Of a stretch of DNA of 64,000 bases, positions 12,397 through 23,672 are shown piece by piece. Origin of the DNA: Cymodocea nodosa (taxonomy: Eukaryota; Streptophyta; Magnoliopsida; Alismatales; Cymodoceaceae). The stretch is from contig CM072339.1 in the NCBI GenBank assembly GCA_036874045.1, positions 937,501-1,001,500 on the forward strand, written 5' to 3'. Made by a program: the position numbers and the translations under genes. Positions within the stretch are counted from its first letter, which is position 1; every line of letters starts with the position of its first letter. The notes under the pieces are model-generated. The model made no database searches. It was not told where the DNA came from and was given only the letters and a program-made list of their open reading frames with translations.

Positions 12397-14144
12397 AGGC
12401 AAACCGTAGGCGCGAGCGTAGAGCAACGCCCTTTGTTTTTTGTCTCGTTTCTTCCCATAAGGTCATTACTCATTAGTTTAACCATTGCAATTAATGCGAT
12501 TGCGTTGTGTGTGTGTTTTTGTGATATTTTTACTCATTTTCGAGCCAGGACGTCTTTCTACGAGAATCTCGTAAGATTAAAAAAGGACTGATTAGTTATA
12601 CCATCATCTACATTGCATTAGAAATAAAATTTAAAAGTAATATATGATAATTCTTTCTTTACGTATTATCAGTTGATTTTAATACAGAATATTTCACACT
12701 TTTTTCTTGGTCCGTTGTCGTCGTGATTTGGACATGGTTAATTTTGGCACGAAGCTGCTAATTACAATTAATACATATTTTTACAATATAATTAGTGATG
12801 CTCTTTCTATCTGAAACTTTGCTTTGTTTTTCACTTTACGATAAAATGAAAGACCCTTTATCATCTATCTCATTCTTAGACGACAAGAACAACAATTACT
12901 GTACGTCATCAGTGCAAAAAAAAAAAAATCTACCCGCTTAAAAATAAAAATGGCCATGTGGTTAGTTAATCTAAATTATATCTACCATTAATCTTTCATG
13001 TATGTATGTTAACTTGTCGGTACTTGTGACGGCATCCTTATCCAATATTAACTTGTGTATAATGCAGGCGCATGCCCAGGTGGACGCAAGTGTCATGAGG
13101 AAAGGCAAGGCACCGTTCGCAGTTCACCTTCACAGGCCGGAAGCTCGATCGAGGAGGGTGTTCCAGGTTCCTCCGAGACAGCAGGAATATCCTCCACATT
13201 ATGCCATGCCTCCATCATATGTGTGCCAATATACATACCAGACACCCACTTCCAACGCTAAAGGTGGTTTAATTTACTGATGCCAAGATGGTGCGATTGT
13301 TTTTCAACTGTGGAAAGGAAGCTGGCGAGAGGGCTTTTATTTTCTCTCTCCCCTTCCGGATCATACAATTAAGAATCGGTCGATCGCTTCCCAGTCGGAC
13401 GCAGGTTAATTTTTTGCTTGTCCTTTTGTAGCAAAGGGAACGGTCTAGTAGCAAGCTTGCCATTGATGGCAATAGCGCGCTTGCAATAGTTTATACTTCC
13501 AAAAGCAATGTACACTCAATTATACACAGAAATTAAACCTGCCTGTGACTGTAATTTTCAACAGTAGCAGCGGTAAAGCAGCATCTAGATCAGGCTTGGT
13601 TTAACTTTCTGCCTTGGTTGGGGGTCGGAAAATTCATACCATACATGCACATGAGGGCGACACGTACAGGGAAGGTTACGTGAGATGCACGCCGTGTGCT
13701 TACCGTTTTGTGGCGTCCTTGGGTAGGCTATTGTCGACGATAAGCCGCAACATGCCTTGCCATTTTCGATCATTGGAGGAATGGGGAAGGTCAGTGCCGG
13801 TGCCATCAAACATGACTGCAAGCCATCAGACGTCAAGCTCCTTGATTTGAGGCCATCATTCTGCGACGTACTGATAAATACTCTGCCTCTTTATTGGACA
13901 ATGGGAAGAAAGCATTCTTGTCCATTAATAATTAATAGTCTGTGAAGAAATCTAATAAGTTTGATTTTATCTTTGAGCACTTGTTGTTGCGAGACTCTTT
14001 ATTTTAAATCTAAAAATAACTTATTGATGAATGTGTGTATATCAACTTCAGTATTATGTGAAATAATCTATTTTAAAATTAATCGATAAGGAAGGAAAAG
14101 GTCTATCACATATTAGACTATATTTTATCTTTTAACTTGTCATG

Positions 14145-14147
<3 letters not shown>
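12397..14147. other. Intergenic sequence upstream of the HD-Zip gene
   Basis: Contains the distal HD-Zip promoter and then a somewhat GC-richer patch at 13000-13900. That patch holds open frames on both strands (for example plus-strand 13002-13280, and minus-strand 13836-13585), but none has a recognisable domain, and codon patterns on the two strands look equally unconvincing. A splice-acceptor-like TATAATGCAG ends near 13068. It could be a decayed gene or a noncoding transcript; I cannot assign it. Confidence 0.4.

Positions 14148-14211
<64 letters not shown>
14148..14211. repeat. (AG)n microsatellite, about 32 units
   Basis: An uninterrupted AG dinucleotide run of 64 bp in intergenic DNA. 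No coding context. Confidence 0.98.
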
Positions 14212-14216
<5 letters not shown>

Positions 14217-14879
14217 GGAAGGTGTGTGTTCGATAGATGGGTTCCAATCAAATGATTTCATTATCATGCCTATTTTCGTGTAATTTATCGGAGCTGCAGT
14301 TGATTATCAACGATACGATAAATTCAAGCCCATGGAAAATACTTTTACATTTAGTTTTATACTTCATATTAGTTAATCTTAATTTAAAAGTCAAACATGT
14401 ATAACATGATAACGATCATGACAAATTGCGCCAGGTCATAATTATGTCGGATTGTGAAAGAATAAAATTATATTATCATACAAATATTTTATAATCAATG
14501 TTAATATTCAAATACCGAATCGTGATGGCTGCATCCTCTCAGCAATTCCCCCCCAACCAAAGAAAAAAGAAAGTTCATTGTTGAAATCTTGCCTGCATGG
14601 CTACGACCAACGCGGAAGTGGTGATTAATTTTTAATATTTTTTAAATGGGTAATTAGTTTTATATTTTTTTTGTCAGTATTTAGATTTTAAAGAAAGTTA
14701 TGAATATTATTGCGTGTGCTTGAGACGTGACGTTGATTTTTTTCTTTTTTTCTTTTTGTGCAGGAATTATTTTTAATATCGAGAAAAAAAGTACAAACAA
14801 AAAGAGCCGTAACAAGCTTTCGACCAACGACGGGTGGTCAACTGCATCGTTTCGTAGTTGCTTCCAGGCGGCGATCGAG

Positions 14880-14944
14880 ACATCACGTGGAGCCACGAAC
14901 AAGACAAGTCTTTCACGCGGCCTCCGACGAAACATCACGTGGAG
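14880..14944. promoter_or_regulatory. Pair of identical 13-bp G-box motifs
   Basis: ACATCACGTGGAG occurs at 14880-14892 and again at 14932-14944. Each copy has a CACGTG palindrome, the core bound by plant bZIP and bHLH factors. The surrounding 14800-15040 is GC-richer than its flanks and is followed by TTC and CTG repeats and a tiny frame, MERLIEK, at 15113. This looks like a promoter or 5' leader, but no downstream gene could be identified, so function is inferred only. Confidence 0.4.
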
Positions 14945-15044
14945 AAGGCGGGGGGCGATTGCCACGTTTCGAACGCCGACGCGTTGTTCGTGTCCTCTTC
15001 CCGACGCACCGTTCGGTCTCCTCGCTTCTCTGCTCGCCATCTTT

Positions 15045-15078
15045 CTCTTCTTCTTCTTCTTCTTCTTCTTCTTCTTCT

Positions 15079-15109
<31 letters not shown>
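15045..15109. repeat. Compound (TTC)n(TGC)n microsatellite
   Basis: About 13 TTC units run directly into about nine CTG/TGC units. The runs create artefactual poly-Ser, poly-Leu, poly-Ala and poly-Glu frames on both strands, which I do not accept as genes. Confidence 0.97.
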
Positions 15110-15820
15110 AACATGGAGCGATTGATCGAGAAATGAAACGCTGAATCATCCATGTACATACGTACGTACATTAATAGCTTGGTGATGATTAATATATACG
15201 TATTCGTTCACACAGGATGGATGGATGGATTAAGCCAAGATGGACGGATGGATGGAGTGCCGTCTCCAACATGAACTCGCATGCCTCACGCCAGGAAGCT
15301 CCTTCCATTTTAGTAGTCTCACAACCACACATGACCGTACGGCACAAAAGCATGTAAGTGGAGGTGGTGGTGGTCACTTCAACCTGCCTGTACGTGTTGT
15401 TGAAGTGGTGTGGTAGGCCAGGGATCTTCCTTCCTTTTCTGCCCAATTCTTATCCAAACAACCCAAGTTTGTCTTCCATGCTTCCAGATATATATCCCCA
15501 GCACTGCTGCAAGCAATGAAAGCCCTTGGTTGAGCACTAGCTACTGCATCCATCTGTGTCCATCTATCTATTTATCTGTATATGCTCATTCATATCCATC
15601 TCTTCACCCACGCATCCTTTGTTTGGGACCTGATGCATCCATCATTCACTGCATCACCCAGCTCCACATGCCGGCCAGCTTGTCCGCCACATCTCACTAA
15701 CTAAAGCGATACGTGTATACATCATGCCTTTCTCTCCTTTTCTAATTTCCTCCTCCATGCCTACCGGTGATGTTTCCGCTTCTACGTACGTACCATTCAA
15801 ATCCATATCTCCTCCTCCAG

Positions 15821-15862
15821 AAGTGAAAGTGAAAGTGAAAATGAAAGTGAAGGTGAAAGTTA
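15821..15862. repeat. Short hexanucleotide repeat (GTGAAA-like)
   Basis: About seven imperfect copies of AAGTGA/GTGAAA in tandem. It produces alternating Val-Lys or Phe-Thr frames with no protein family behind them. Confidence 0.8.
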
Positions 15863-17417
15863 GTTCCCCGTACTCCGCCACATTTCATCGCTATTTTTCT
15901 ATAACAATAATAATACATAACCATTTACCCTTAAATCATTAAAGTCCAGAAGAGATGATGTGTTTGACAACTATACTGGCTTATCGACGTATGGGTCCGG
16001 TGGATGCGTCCGACAGGAGGTGCAGATCTTCCGGCCCTGATTGGTGGAGAACATAAGCTCGATGGATGAGATTCAGATAAGAAGTTTTGTCTTTTTTCTG
16101 GTTGGTAAAAGTGATTCGGATAAGAAGTTGTGATGGGAATCTCTTGGGCGACGTCACGGTGCATGTGCACGATGACAACGCTGCTGGAAGCAACCATCCT
16201 TCTTTCTCCATGGACGAAGGTTGCCACTTGTCTACAGCCTACCGCATGCCTCCGCTATAAAATATACATATTTCTCTTACACTGATGGTTATGGTTTTGT
16301 CTATATATATGTACTTTTAAATCTCTAATATTCCATTTCTTAAGTACTTACAATGATTAAAAGATGATCCATTAATTGTGCCATGTTATGGAATCTTAGG
16401 ATTTAACCATAGGCCGGATGACCAATTAATAGTAATATACGTGTACTTTGATTGACCAAAAGCATGCAAAAGAAATAGATCGAACGCACAGGAGCTAGGG
16501 TCACCCAAAGGTAATCTTTTCTCTCCACCTTGGGGTTCATTTAAAGTCTCTACTTCATTGAATCATTATTGTGTGATACGTGCGTATATGGGAGATTGAT
16601 TGATCGTCATCGAGGGTTTTTTTTTTTTTTTTTTTAAATACATGTACGTATATAGCTGCTGCTGCTAATGGTTGGAAGAAGACAAGGACGGTCATTTCAT
16701 CGTCAGAATTCAGAATCCGTCATATTATATGTTGACAAGAACGTACTGGTTTGTCGTGGAAGGCGATGGAGTGGCCAGGCAAGCACACTTTCCTCGAGCC
16801 AAACGATGATGAGTTACGTTCACTACTAATCAACCACAGGTGAATTAACCTGCCGTTGAAAGTAGGTGGCAGGGAGGCATTATGTATTTGTATGTATGTG
16901 GGTGTGTGTGTGTGTGTGTAAATGAATCATCTCCATCCTAGAACATTGTTGAGAGGCAAGCTAGTTTAGTTGGGACCTAAGAAGGCATGGAGTTGAGACC
17001 GGAGACCACTCTTACAAACCATTGGGGGCCCAAGTTTACATTCTCGATCAGTAAAGAAAAGTAATACCATCGTTAATTATCAAAAGAATATTTGGGTTAC
17101 CAAGATAACCAACCGTAAGATATGCCATAATTCCAGCCATGATATGACATGGGAGATGCCAAGTACCGTATGCACTAAGAACGAGGGTCTTGACTTTATG
17201 ATATGTTTTTTTTACAATAGAAAAAGGCTCTCGGTTTTATGTTGGTTCTTCTATGCCAGCCTCCTCTTACTGTAAGGATCCGTATGTATTAATTGTGCAG
17301 GGAATACAAGTAGGAGGAGCAATTGTTTTAGCTCGCTCACGAATCAGGAATCGAAAACGAGGAAGAAAGAGGTTTGAAAACGATATTAATTATAATGGGA
17401 GAGAAAGCGAGTGAGGT

Positions 17418-17443
17418 GGGGGGGGGGGGGGGGGGGGGGGGGG
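17418..17443. repeat. Poly-G tract of 26 bp
   Basis: An uninterrupted G homopolymer with no interruptions or periodicity. Exact length in an assembly should be treated with caution, since such tracts are often miscounted. Confidence 0.9.
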
Positions 17444-20400
17444 TTGGTACAGCAGATGCTCGAGCTGAAGAGTCTTCCCTGGCTGCACCAGCCATGGCAA
17501 CAAAGTACGAGGCAAGCTTTGGGAATTGGGAGATTAAATAAGCCGTGGATTCAAGTGGCAGAGATGGCCGAACAAGATTTATGTAACGTAATATACTGTC
17601 GCAGCACATTTAGAGGAGAGGAAGTGTGATAGGATACGTTATCATTAAAGCACTACTCCACTTCTCCTTTACTTTACAGCCACTGTTGCTTGATTGTTCC
17701 TTTTCGATGCTATCAAAACTTTCTCTTTTCTAGTTCTTCGCCGTCTGGCTTCAGAATAATTGAGTCTGGTGGTGTGTGTTTGCATTTCCGTTTCTTAAAT
17801 GGCATGACATCCGACTTAAACGCATTTAGCGTTGTTGGCCACCAAAGAAGGAAAGGGTAGTGAATTAAAAAACTAACTTGAATGGTTCGGTTACCGATTA
17901 CTTAAAATTTTCATTTAAATTTGAATTTTGATGAATGCAAAAATTATCATTATAAAAAGAAGGTGTTGAGTGGTGATTCGTCCCTCTAGTAATGGCGATC
18001 ATGGTGTATAAGGGAATTCGAATAAAAACTAAAAAGTACAGCTACTTTTGATCAGTTTAGCTTGCTAACTTCTCGGCTAAGTTTAGCTTGTTGCATTTCA
18101 TTAATTGCAAGGGTGGAGTCTGTGAATAAAAAATAATGTCCGATCGGTTCCTAAATGCTTTTCTTGGATGACAAGATCAGTTCGTAAGGTATCTGTCTCG
18201 CATTCTCATGTGAAAGTTAAGTGCACTAATTTTGGCATGTCTATGCGCCGTCACTGAATAATCTCAAGCCATGGCCACCAACATCAATTGAAATTACAGT
18301 TGTGAATCATATGAAGCCACGCAAGAAGCTCCCAACAGAATGGCTGGCCTTGAAATCTACACACACCGTAGTTAGTTCGTGGATATTGGTACCTAGCGAT
18401 TTTATGGATTTGAATTCAAAACTTCCTAACTCACCCTTGATTATAAGTTAGTCTGATAATTGTTTGAGAAGAATAACACTGTTTATCGAATCATAAACAC
18501 ACACACTCATAAACTTGAAGCTAACGATTATTCATAAGAGATATAATGTACGTTTGATATATAATAAACACACGGCAACCCACCCATTAATCCCCTTCAA
18601 CGTACGACCTATCCTATTTATCCACGTAAACGTGAAGGGGGCGGAACATTGAGAAGATGGAGAAGAGAATCAATAAAGGAAAAGTCACATGAGCACAAAA
18701 GCTAACACAGGGGAATCAAAAGCAGATAAAAATGATACGAGAAGAGGGAAAAGGAGACCGTACCTTTGCCTCGGCTCAGCCCATTCCATGGTAGATCAAC
18801 ATTCACTGGGAGGCTCCTGAAGGCCCCGACCGTGTTAATCATCGGCTTAGGCTATACTCTCTTTCTGTAAGTAATTCATTAACAACTACAAGAAAAAACG
18901 GCCATGGAGATTGAAGGGGTATGTAAAAATAATGAGCATAGATCTCTTGTTTTCAATATTCATGCCTGTCCCGTTCTACTCAACTATGAACGGGATCACC
19001 AATGGAGATAGGAAAATTCATGCTCATGTAAAATTATCCAGTACATGGATCGATTGCCAATGTAAATAAAGAAATTAAAATGTTCATTTTTCTCCACTTT
19101 TTCCCAAAACCACGGAAACCCTACGGAGAGAATACAAACAATAGCAAATTAATCCAAATTAGCTTTGGGATGATAAACCTGCACAAACGCGAAACAAATT
19201 GTTTAGATTACCAGAGTGTTAAGCATACCCTCGACTTACATAAATATAACCGTTAAGTCGCGTTAAAAGCCTATCATAAGAAAGAGAGAAAAGAATATTA
19301 TTTTTTGAAACACTATCATTCTTTGTCAAACCCAAGGGGGAGGAAAAAAAAAAACTAATAGACATTTTTTTTGAATAGTACAAAAATAATAAATTATATA
19401 ATAGTAATGGAGTGACGGGTAAAAAACAAAGGCCATGAAAGTCATAACCCAAAAAAAAAAAAAACCCACCATGGTTTCCAAGAAGACACAAAATAACATA
19501 AGGAGACATATAAGTCAATCTTCTTGCAATAGTTGGGTGGAAAACATCCGATATTTTGGTACATACGCAGGAAGCAAGCAATACACTAGCTAACACGTCG
19601 GAGTAAAGAACATCAATAATTTTTCAATCGTCTGATGTAAAAGACAGGGTAGGCCCTTACCCTTTAACGCGGCATGATAAACTTGTTACTCGGTAGGTCC
19701 AATCTCCGATAACTTCAAATTTCCTGCAACATACCAACGCCAAATAAACGACAAAAGCATTATAGCTTGAATTACTAGGAAACAAGAGCGTTCAAAGAAT
19801 ATTCACAAAAATCAAAAAAGGAAAAATAATATATGCTTGGTCTTGATAAGAGAAAGAGAAATTACGTACGGACAATCTCCAGCTGGTTAGACTTGGGTGG
19901 ATCAACGTCATACTAGTGATTCATTTTTAGCTAGTACCAAAGCACAAAATCAATATTGGATCTTCGATTCCCCAAATTCCAGTCTCACCAATCACATTGT
20001 GAAAAGTGACATAAAACACCAATATGTCAACAAACAACGCAATGTGATTGGTTAGGTACATGAATCATGACAGGAAATTCATGCCCCATTAAGTCACATA
20101 AACTAGTGATTTATTTGGATAATTGATAATTCAAAGAAATTAACTTCGATAGTTGCTCCTAATCCAAACTAATATCTACATTTATCTCTTTATGTATCTT
20201 CCATGTCCTTATCAATAGATGATGTATATGTCAGGTCCATAACTTGGAAAACATTCGTTTGTAACCAGCTGGTGACATAAATGCCAGCTCCGTAGTTTGA
20301 AAATATTTGACATCTATAACAAGCCAGTGAGATAAGGTCCAAAAAATTGAATACACTTACCGTGATATAGGCAAATTTTAAATCACCAACTTAATAATTA

Positions 20401-21700
20401 ACTTGAAACCAATGCAAACCCCATACTAATTAGTTACACTAAGCTTAATAAGCTTGATCAATTCAACTACCATATCCATGGAGCTAAAGGTATTAGAAAA
20501 CTGAAACGGTTGTTCTATTATTTACTATAATAAGCTTCCAAAAAAGAGTTACAAATATGCAAATAGGATATAAATGAAACTGCATGTCAAGCAAGGGGTT
20601 CCATGACACCATAGAGCATTATTTCAGGTTTGTCCTAAAGTTTTATTGTGTATGTTAATGAATTTGACAGTCACTGAAATTGTTGAAAGGGGAAAATACT
20701 CCAACAACATGAGGAGACCATGACAGATTTTTCAGTTTTTTTTTTTTCTACCAATAAAAGCAGTCTGTCTGGGACCATTATAGATATCAATAATTGATCT
20801 CAAATACTTCGTCTTGGAAATGGTCAACGAGAAGGTGATTGTCTTTATTTCATTTCAGTTGATGGGAAGCAATAGTGGTTCCATTTTTCATTAAATTCAA
20901 AAGTAATTGCATGATAAATTATCATAATCAATAACTTAATCATTGCTTAATAGATAGAACGATTAAGAAATTAAACATGAGGATCTTTCCTTTATTGTTC
21001 TTTCTCCTATGTAGTATGGAGTTGTATTTTGGAGAAGAACAACGCAAGAGCAATAGAATCTTCTGTTTCCTTCTCATCATTCTCTATTTTGATTTGTTAA
21101 TTTGAAATTCTGTAGAGGCTAATACTATGATATAATTCAAAGATCAACGAAACTTACACCTTTGAAATCTCAACATTGTATCCTTGGAGAGGACCTGAAA
21201 CATTCTTGTGCTTAAAGGTGGATTTTCTCCTTCAAGTTAGGGGGTTAATCTCAATTTGGCAAAAGCTAAGATTATGATTTTCCTCTACTTGCTTTTCGTT
21301 TATTTGATAATATTTAATTAGAACCCAATCGTACTAAGCATATCATCATCATCCTCAACATTTGATGATATTGTTACATGCTCTTAAAATTTTAACATCA
21401 CGTAAGTATCATTGTGACAAAACTTAGAATATGCATACCTCAGTTGCCATCAATTTTCTAACATTATTAGCAAAAGATCTAGGGTCATCTTTCTCCTTTA
21501 AGGAGGGATAATAAGCAGGAAAATGAACCACCTCCAAACGATTGACAAATTGGCAATAACAGTAAAATTAAATGACAAATCTTCAATAAGCAATAGTAAT
21601 TGATGAGACAGAAGATAAATCAAAAAATTCTAAAATAAGAACAGGCCCATAGCCATGCTTTCATAACAATATAATTCATCAAATTTCAGGGAGACCATAC

Positions 21701-23228
21701 TATGGCTCTGTTTGAAGGAAAATTTACTTCATTCGATTACAAGTGATTACATAAAATATAGTAACTCATCCAATGACGTAGAATGTGTGTGTGTGTGTGT
21801 GTTGAACCGTTGACAATAAAGATAATAACTTGATCAACGCAAAGCACTATAATGGGACTTGTACAATAAATCTAATTTCAACTAACAATCATTTTAGCCA
21901 CATCACTTTACATCATTCATATCTAACTCATGTAACTTGCAATTTTAATTAAGAAAAATAAACAAGAATCATGAATGGAGTATAGATGGGAAATTGGATA
22001 GAATATTTCAATGTAGTCAATTCCAAATGTCTAAGTGAAACCTTAAATTTATTAAACAGACTCCGTATTTGCCAATGGAATCATTTGCATTACATTTGAT
22101 TACCAGGCCCCATGTGTTTGCTTTACTAGCAACTAATGACTACAGAATCAAGTGGATGAGGTAAGAGTTCCCATGTGTTTCACGACTATAAATCCTATAT
22201 CTCCTCATCTATAATAGTTTTTCACTATAATATAATTAAAGTTTCTTAGTAGCTTTTTTCAAATAAAATCAATGAAAGGACACTTTGTAGCAAAGCAGGG
22301 GACTCTTATTAATGTTGGGTGGCCGGTTGGAGCGACCCTATAATGGCCCATGTCGACAACCGACCACTCCCCAAGGGCGACGACGAAGACGTCTAACACC
22401 CTTAATTATAGGTCAAATGTACATGCTTGTCATTGGTCGATCAACCTCTCCATCCCCTACTTGGCTAGCACAGAGCACTCAACCTAACTGAATTCCACAT
22501 CATTCTCACAAGAGAAATCATCATTAACAATTAGTGCCCTACCATCACATGGTGCTGACCTAGACACCAGCCAGCCATACGGATGCCCAACTGGAGGCAA
22601 TGTGTCGTTTGTTTCCCAACTACGCCTACCTATCATCGAGTGCAAAATACTACAATAAATGTGGCATTACGTATATGCTATACCATCCAAAACATGGTCG
22701 ACTTCCTTCGTATGCTTGTCGGACTCAAGCATTAGAAGGAGTAAAACTGACCTTACATATGCCAATCTTATCTACTGTTTTGCGTATCAAGTGCCTAACC
22801 AGCATGACTCGCCAGACGGGAGATTGTTGATCCATCTAGCAGATTGTTGGTCCATCTGGCCCAACGGGACGAAAACTAGATAATGACTATTCAACTCACA
22901 CGACCGACCACTAGTAGATATACTCTCATCAATGCAGGGTTTAAGGAGGATTTATTTCTACAGAGACATACCCATAAGCTAAACTAAAAAAATTATTTAA
23001 AGTATACTAAATCAATCGTCTCAAATCCATTTCATGCTTTATACTGTAAGATAAAATATGGAATTTCCAGTTCGTGATGGAACCGATTTATATAAATTAA
23101 CAAAGATAAAAGTGATTCTACGGACAGAAGCACTTCAGGTACTAACGTACAACCGGCATCAGAAAAGCTTATCACACAAATTATTAGGAAAATCAAATCA
23201 ACAGATTCATCGGACATTTAATCATTAC
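21701..23228. other. Intergenic sequence with possible transposon remnants
   Basis: Between 21704 and 22064 there are weakly matching inverted ends (CTCTGTTTGA and, on the other strand, AGTCTGTTTAAT) that could be a worn MITE. A (TG)n run lies at 21786-21803. From 22310 to 22900 the base composition becomes more balanced and the sequence looks like degenerate repeat DNA, but I see no polymerase, integrase or clear LTR ends. No gene supported. Confidence 0.35.
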
Positions 23229-23672
23229 CTCGTGATACTTGTCGTTGATCCAGTAAAACCCCATGAGAAAGAGCAATACCCTCGAGGGAAACCTCCCGGA
23301 CCTGACAATCACCTCCCTCCACCCCAATCTCCAGTCCATGATCCCCCGCCCCTACTCAGGATTCCGCTCCGAGAGGAGCGTGCAGAACCTACGGATCACG
23401 TGGTACAGCACCACCAACACAGTCCGGATGGCAATCTGCTGACGCTGGTTCCTATCCGGTTTGCCGCGCGAAACCGAGAAGGGGCTCCTGAAATCGCAGC
23501 TCCCCAGCCCCATCGTCCTGCACACCATCCCTCCTCACCTACGCCGCGTCTCGGGAACTCCTGACGCAGCGGCCGAGCAGACCAAGTCCGACTTGAGGAG
23601 CGGCAGTTTACGCTTCGGACTAGACGAGTTCAAGCGAGATTCCGGAGTGGGTGATTGCTCTTGCCATCGCAT
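23229..23672 (-). pseudogene. LPEAT1: LPEAT1-like lysophospholipid acyltransferase, first-exon pseudogene fragment
   Basis: LPEAT1 is an ER membrane enzyme that reacylates lysophosphatidylethanolamine and related lysolipids. The minus strand here matches only the N-terminal exon of that family: LPLLKSDL (family PLLKSESDL), TMGLG (family GTMGLG), LVVLYHVIRRFCTLL (family ILLLYYLICRVFTLF), then VIVRSGRFPSRVLLF and MGFYWI, which correspond to VIVRSGRFLSRVLLF and FGFYWI. A splice donor is preserved at the end (GAG then GTAATG, exon end 23229). The frame starting at 23672 is broken by an in-frame TGA near 23535 and TAG near 23353, and alignment to the family suggests compensating indels between LPLLKSDL and TMGLG. 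The acyltransferase domain (family motifs SNHVSYLD and FPEGTTTNG) is absent from the following 4 kb. I therefore call it a decayed, isolated exon. A distant intact remainder is not excluded but would not repair the stops. Confidence 0.7.

Larger units (their letters stand above)
15145..21700. other. Gene-poor intergenic region
   Basis: About 6.5 kb with no supported gene. It contains GGAT-type short repeats at 15216-15256, a hexamer repeat near 15821-15862, a T-run at about 16618-16635, (TG)n at 16897-16919 and a 26-bp poly-G tract at 17418-17443. A GC-richer patch at 15990-16240 has open frames on the minus strand, but no family is recognisable. From 18.5 to 21.7 kb the sequence is uniformly AT-rich. 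Confidence 0.55.

Noticed and set aside
14727..15171. Several overlapping frames on both strands with poly-Ser, poly-Leu, poly-Glu or poly-Arg
   Set aside because: They are produced by the TTC/CTG microsatellite and have no family outside the repeat.
17337..17629. Frames across the poly-G tract (poly-Gly or poly-Pro)
   Set aside because: Created by the homopolymer; reading frame depends on an uncertain G count.
19219..19596. Minus-strand 125-codon hydrophobic frame
   Set aside because: Phe/Leu richness comes from A-runs on the plus strand; no conserved motif.
22310..22900. Possible LTR retrotransposon fragment
   Set aside because: Repeat-like composition, but no TG...CA ends, primer site or polymerase motif could be seen.
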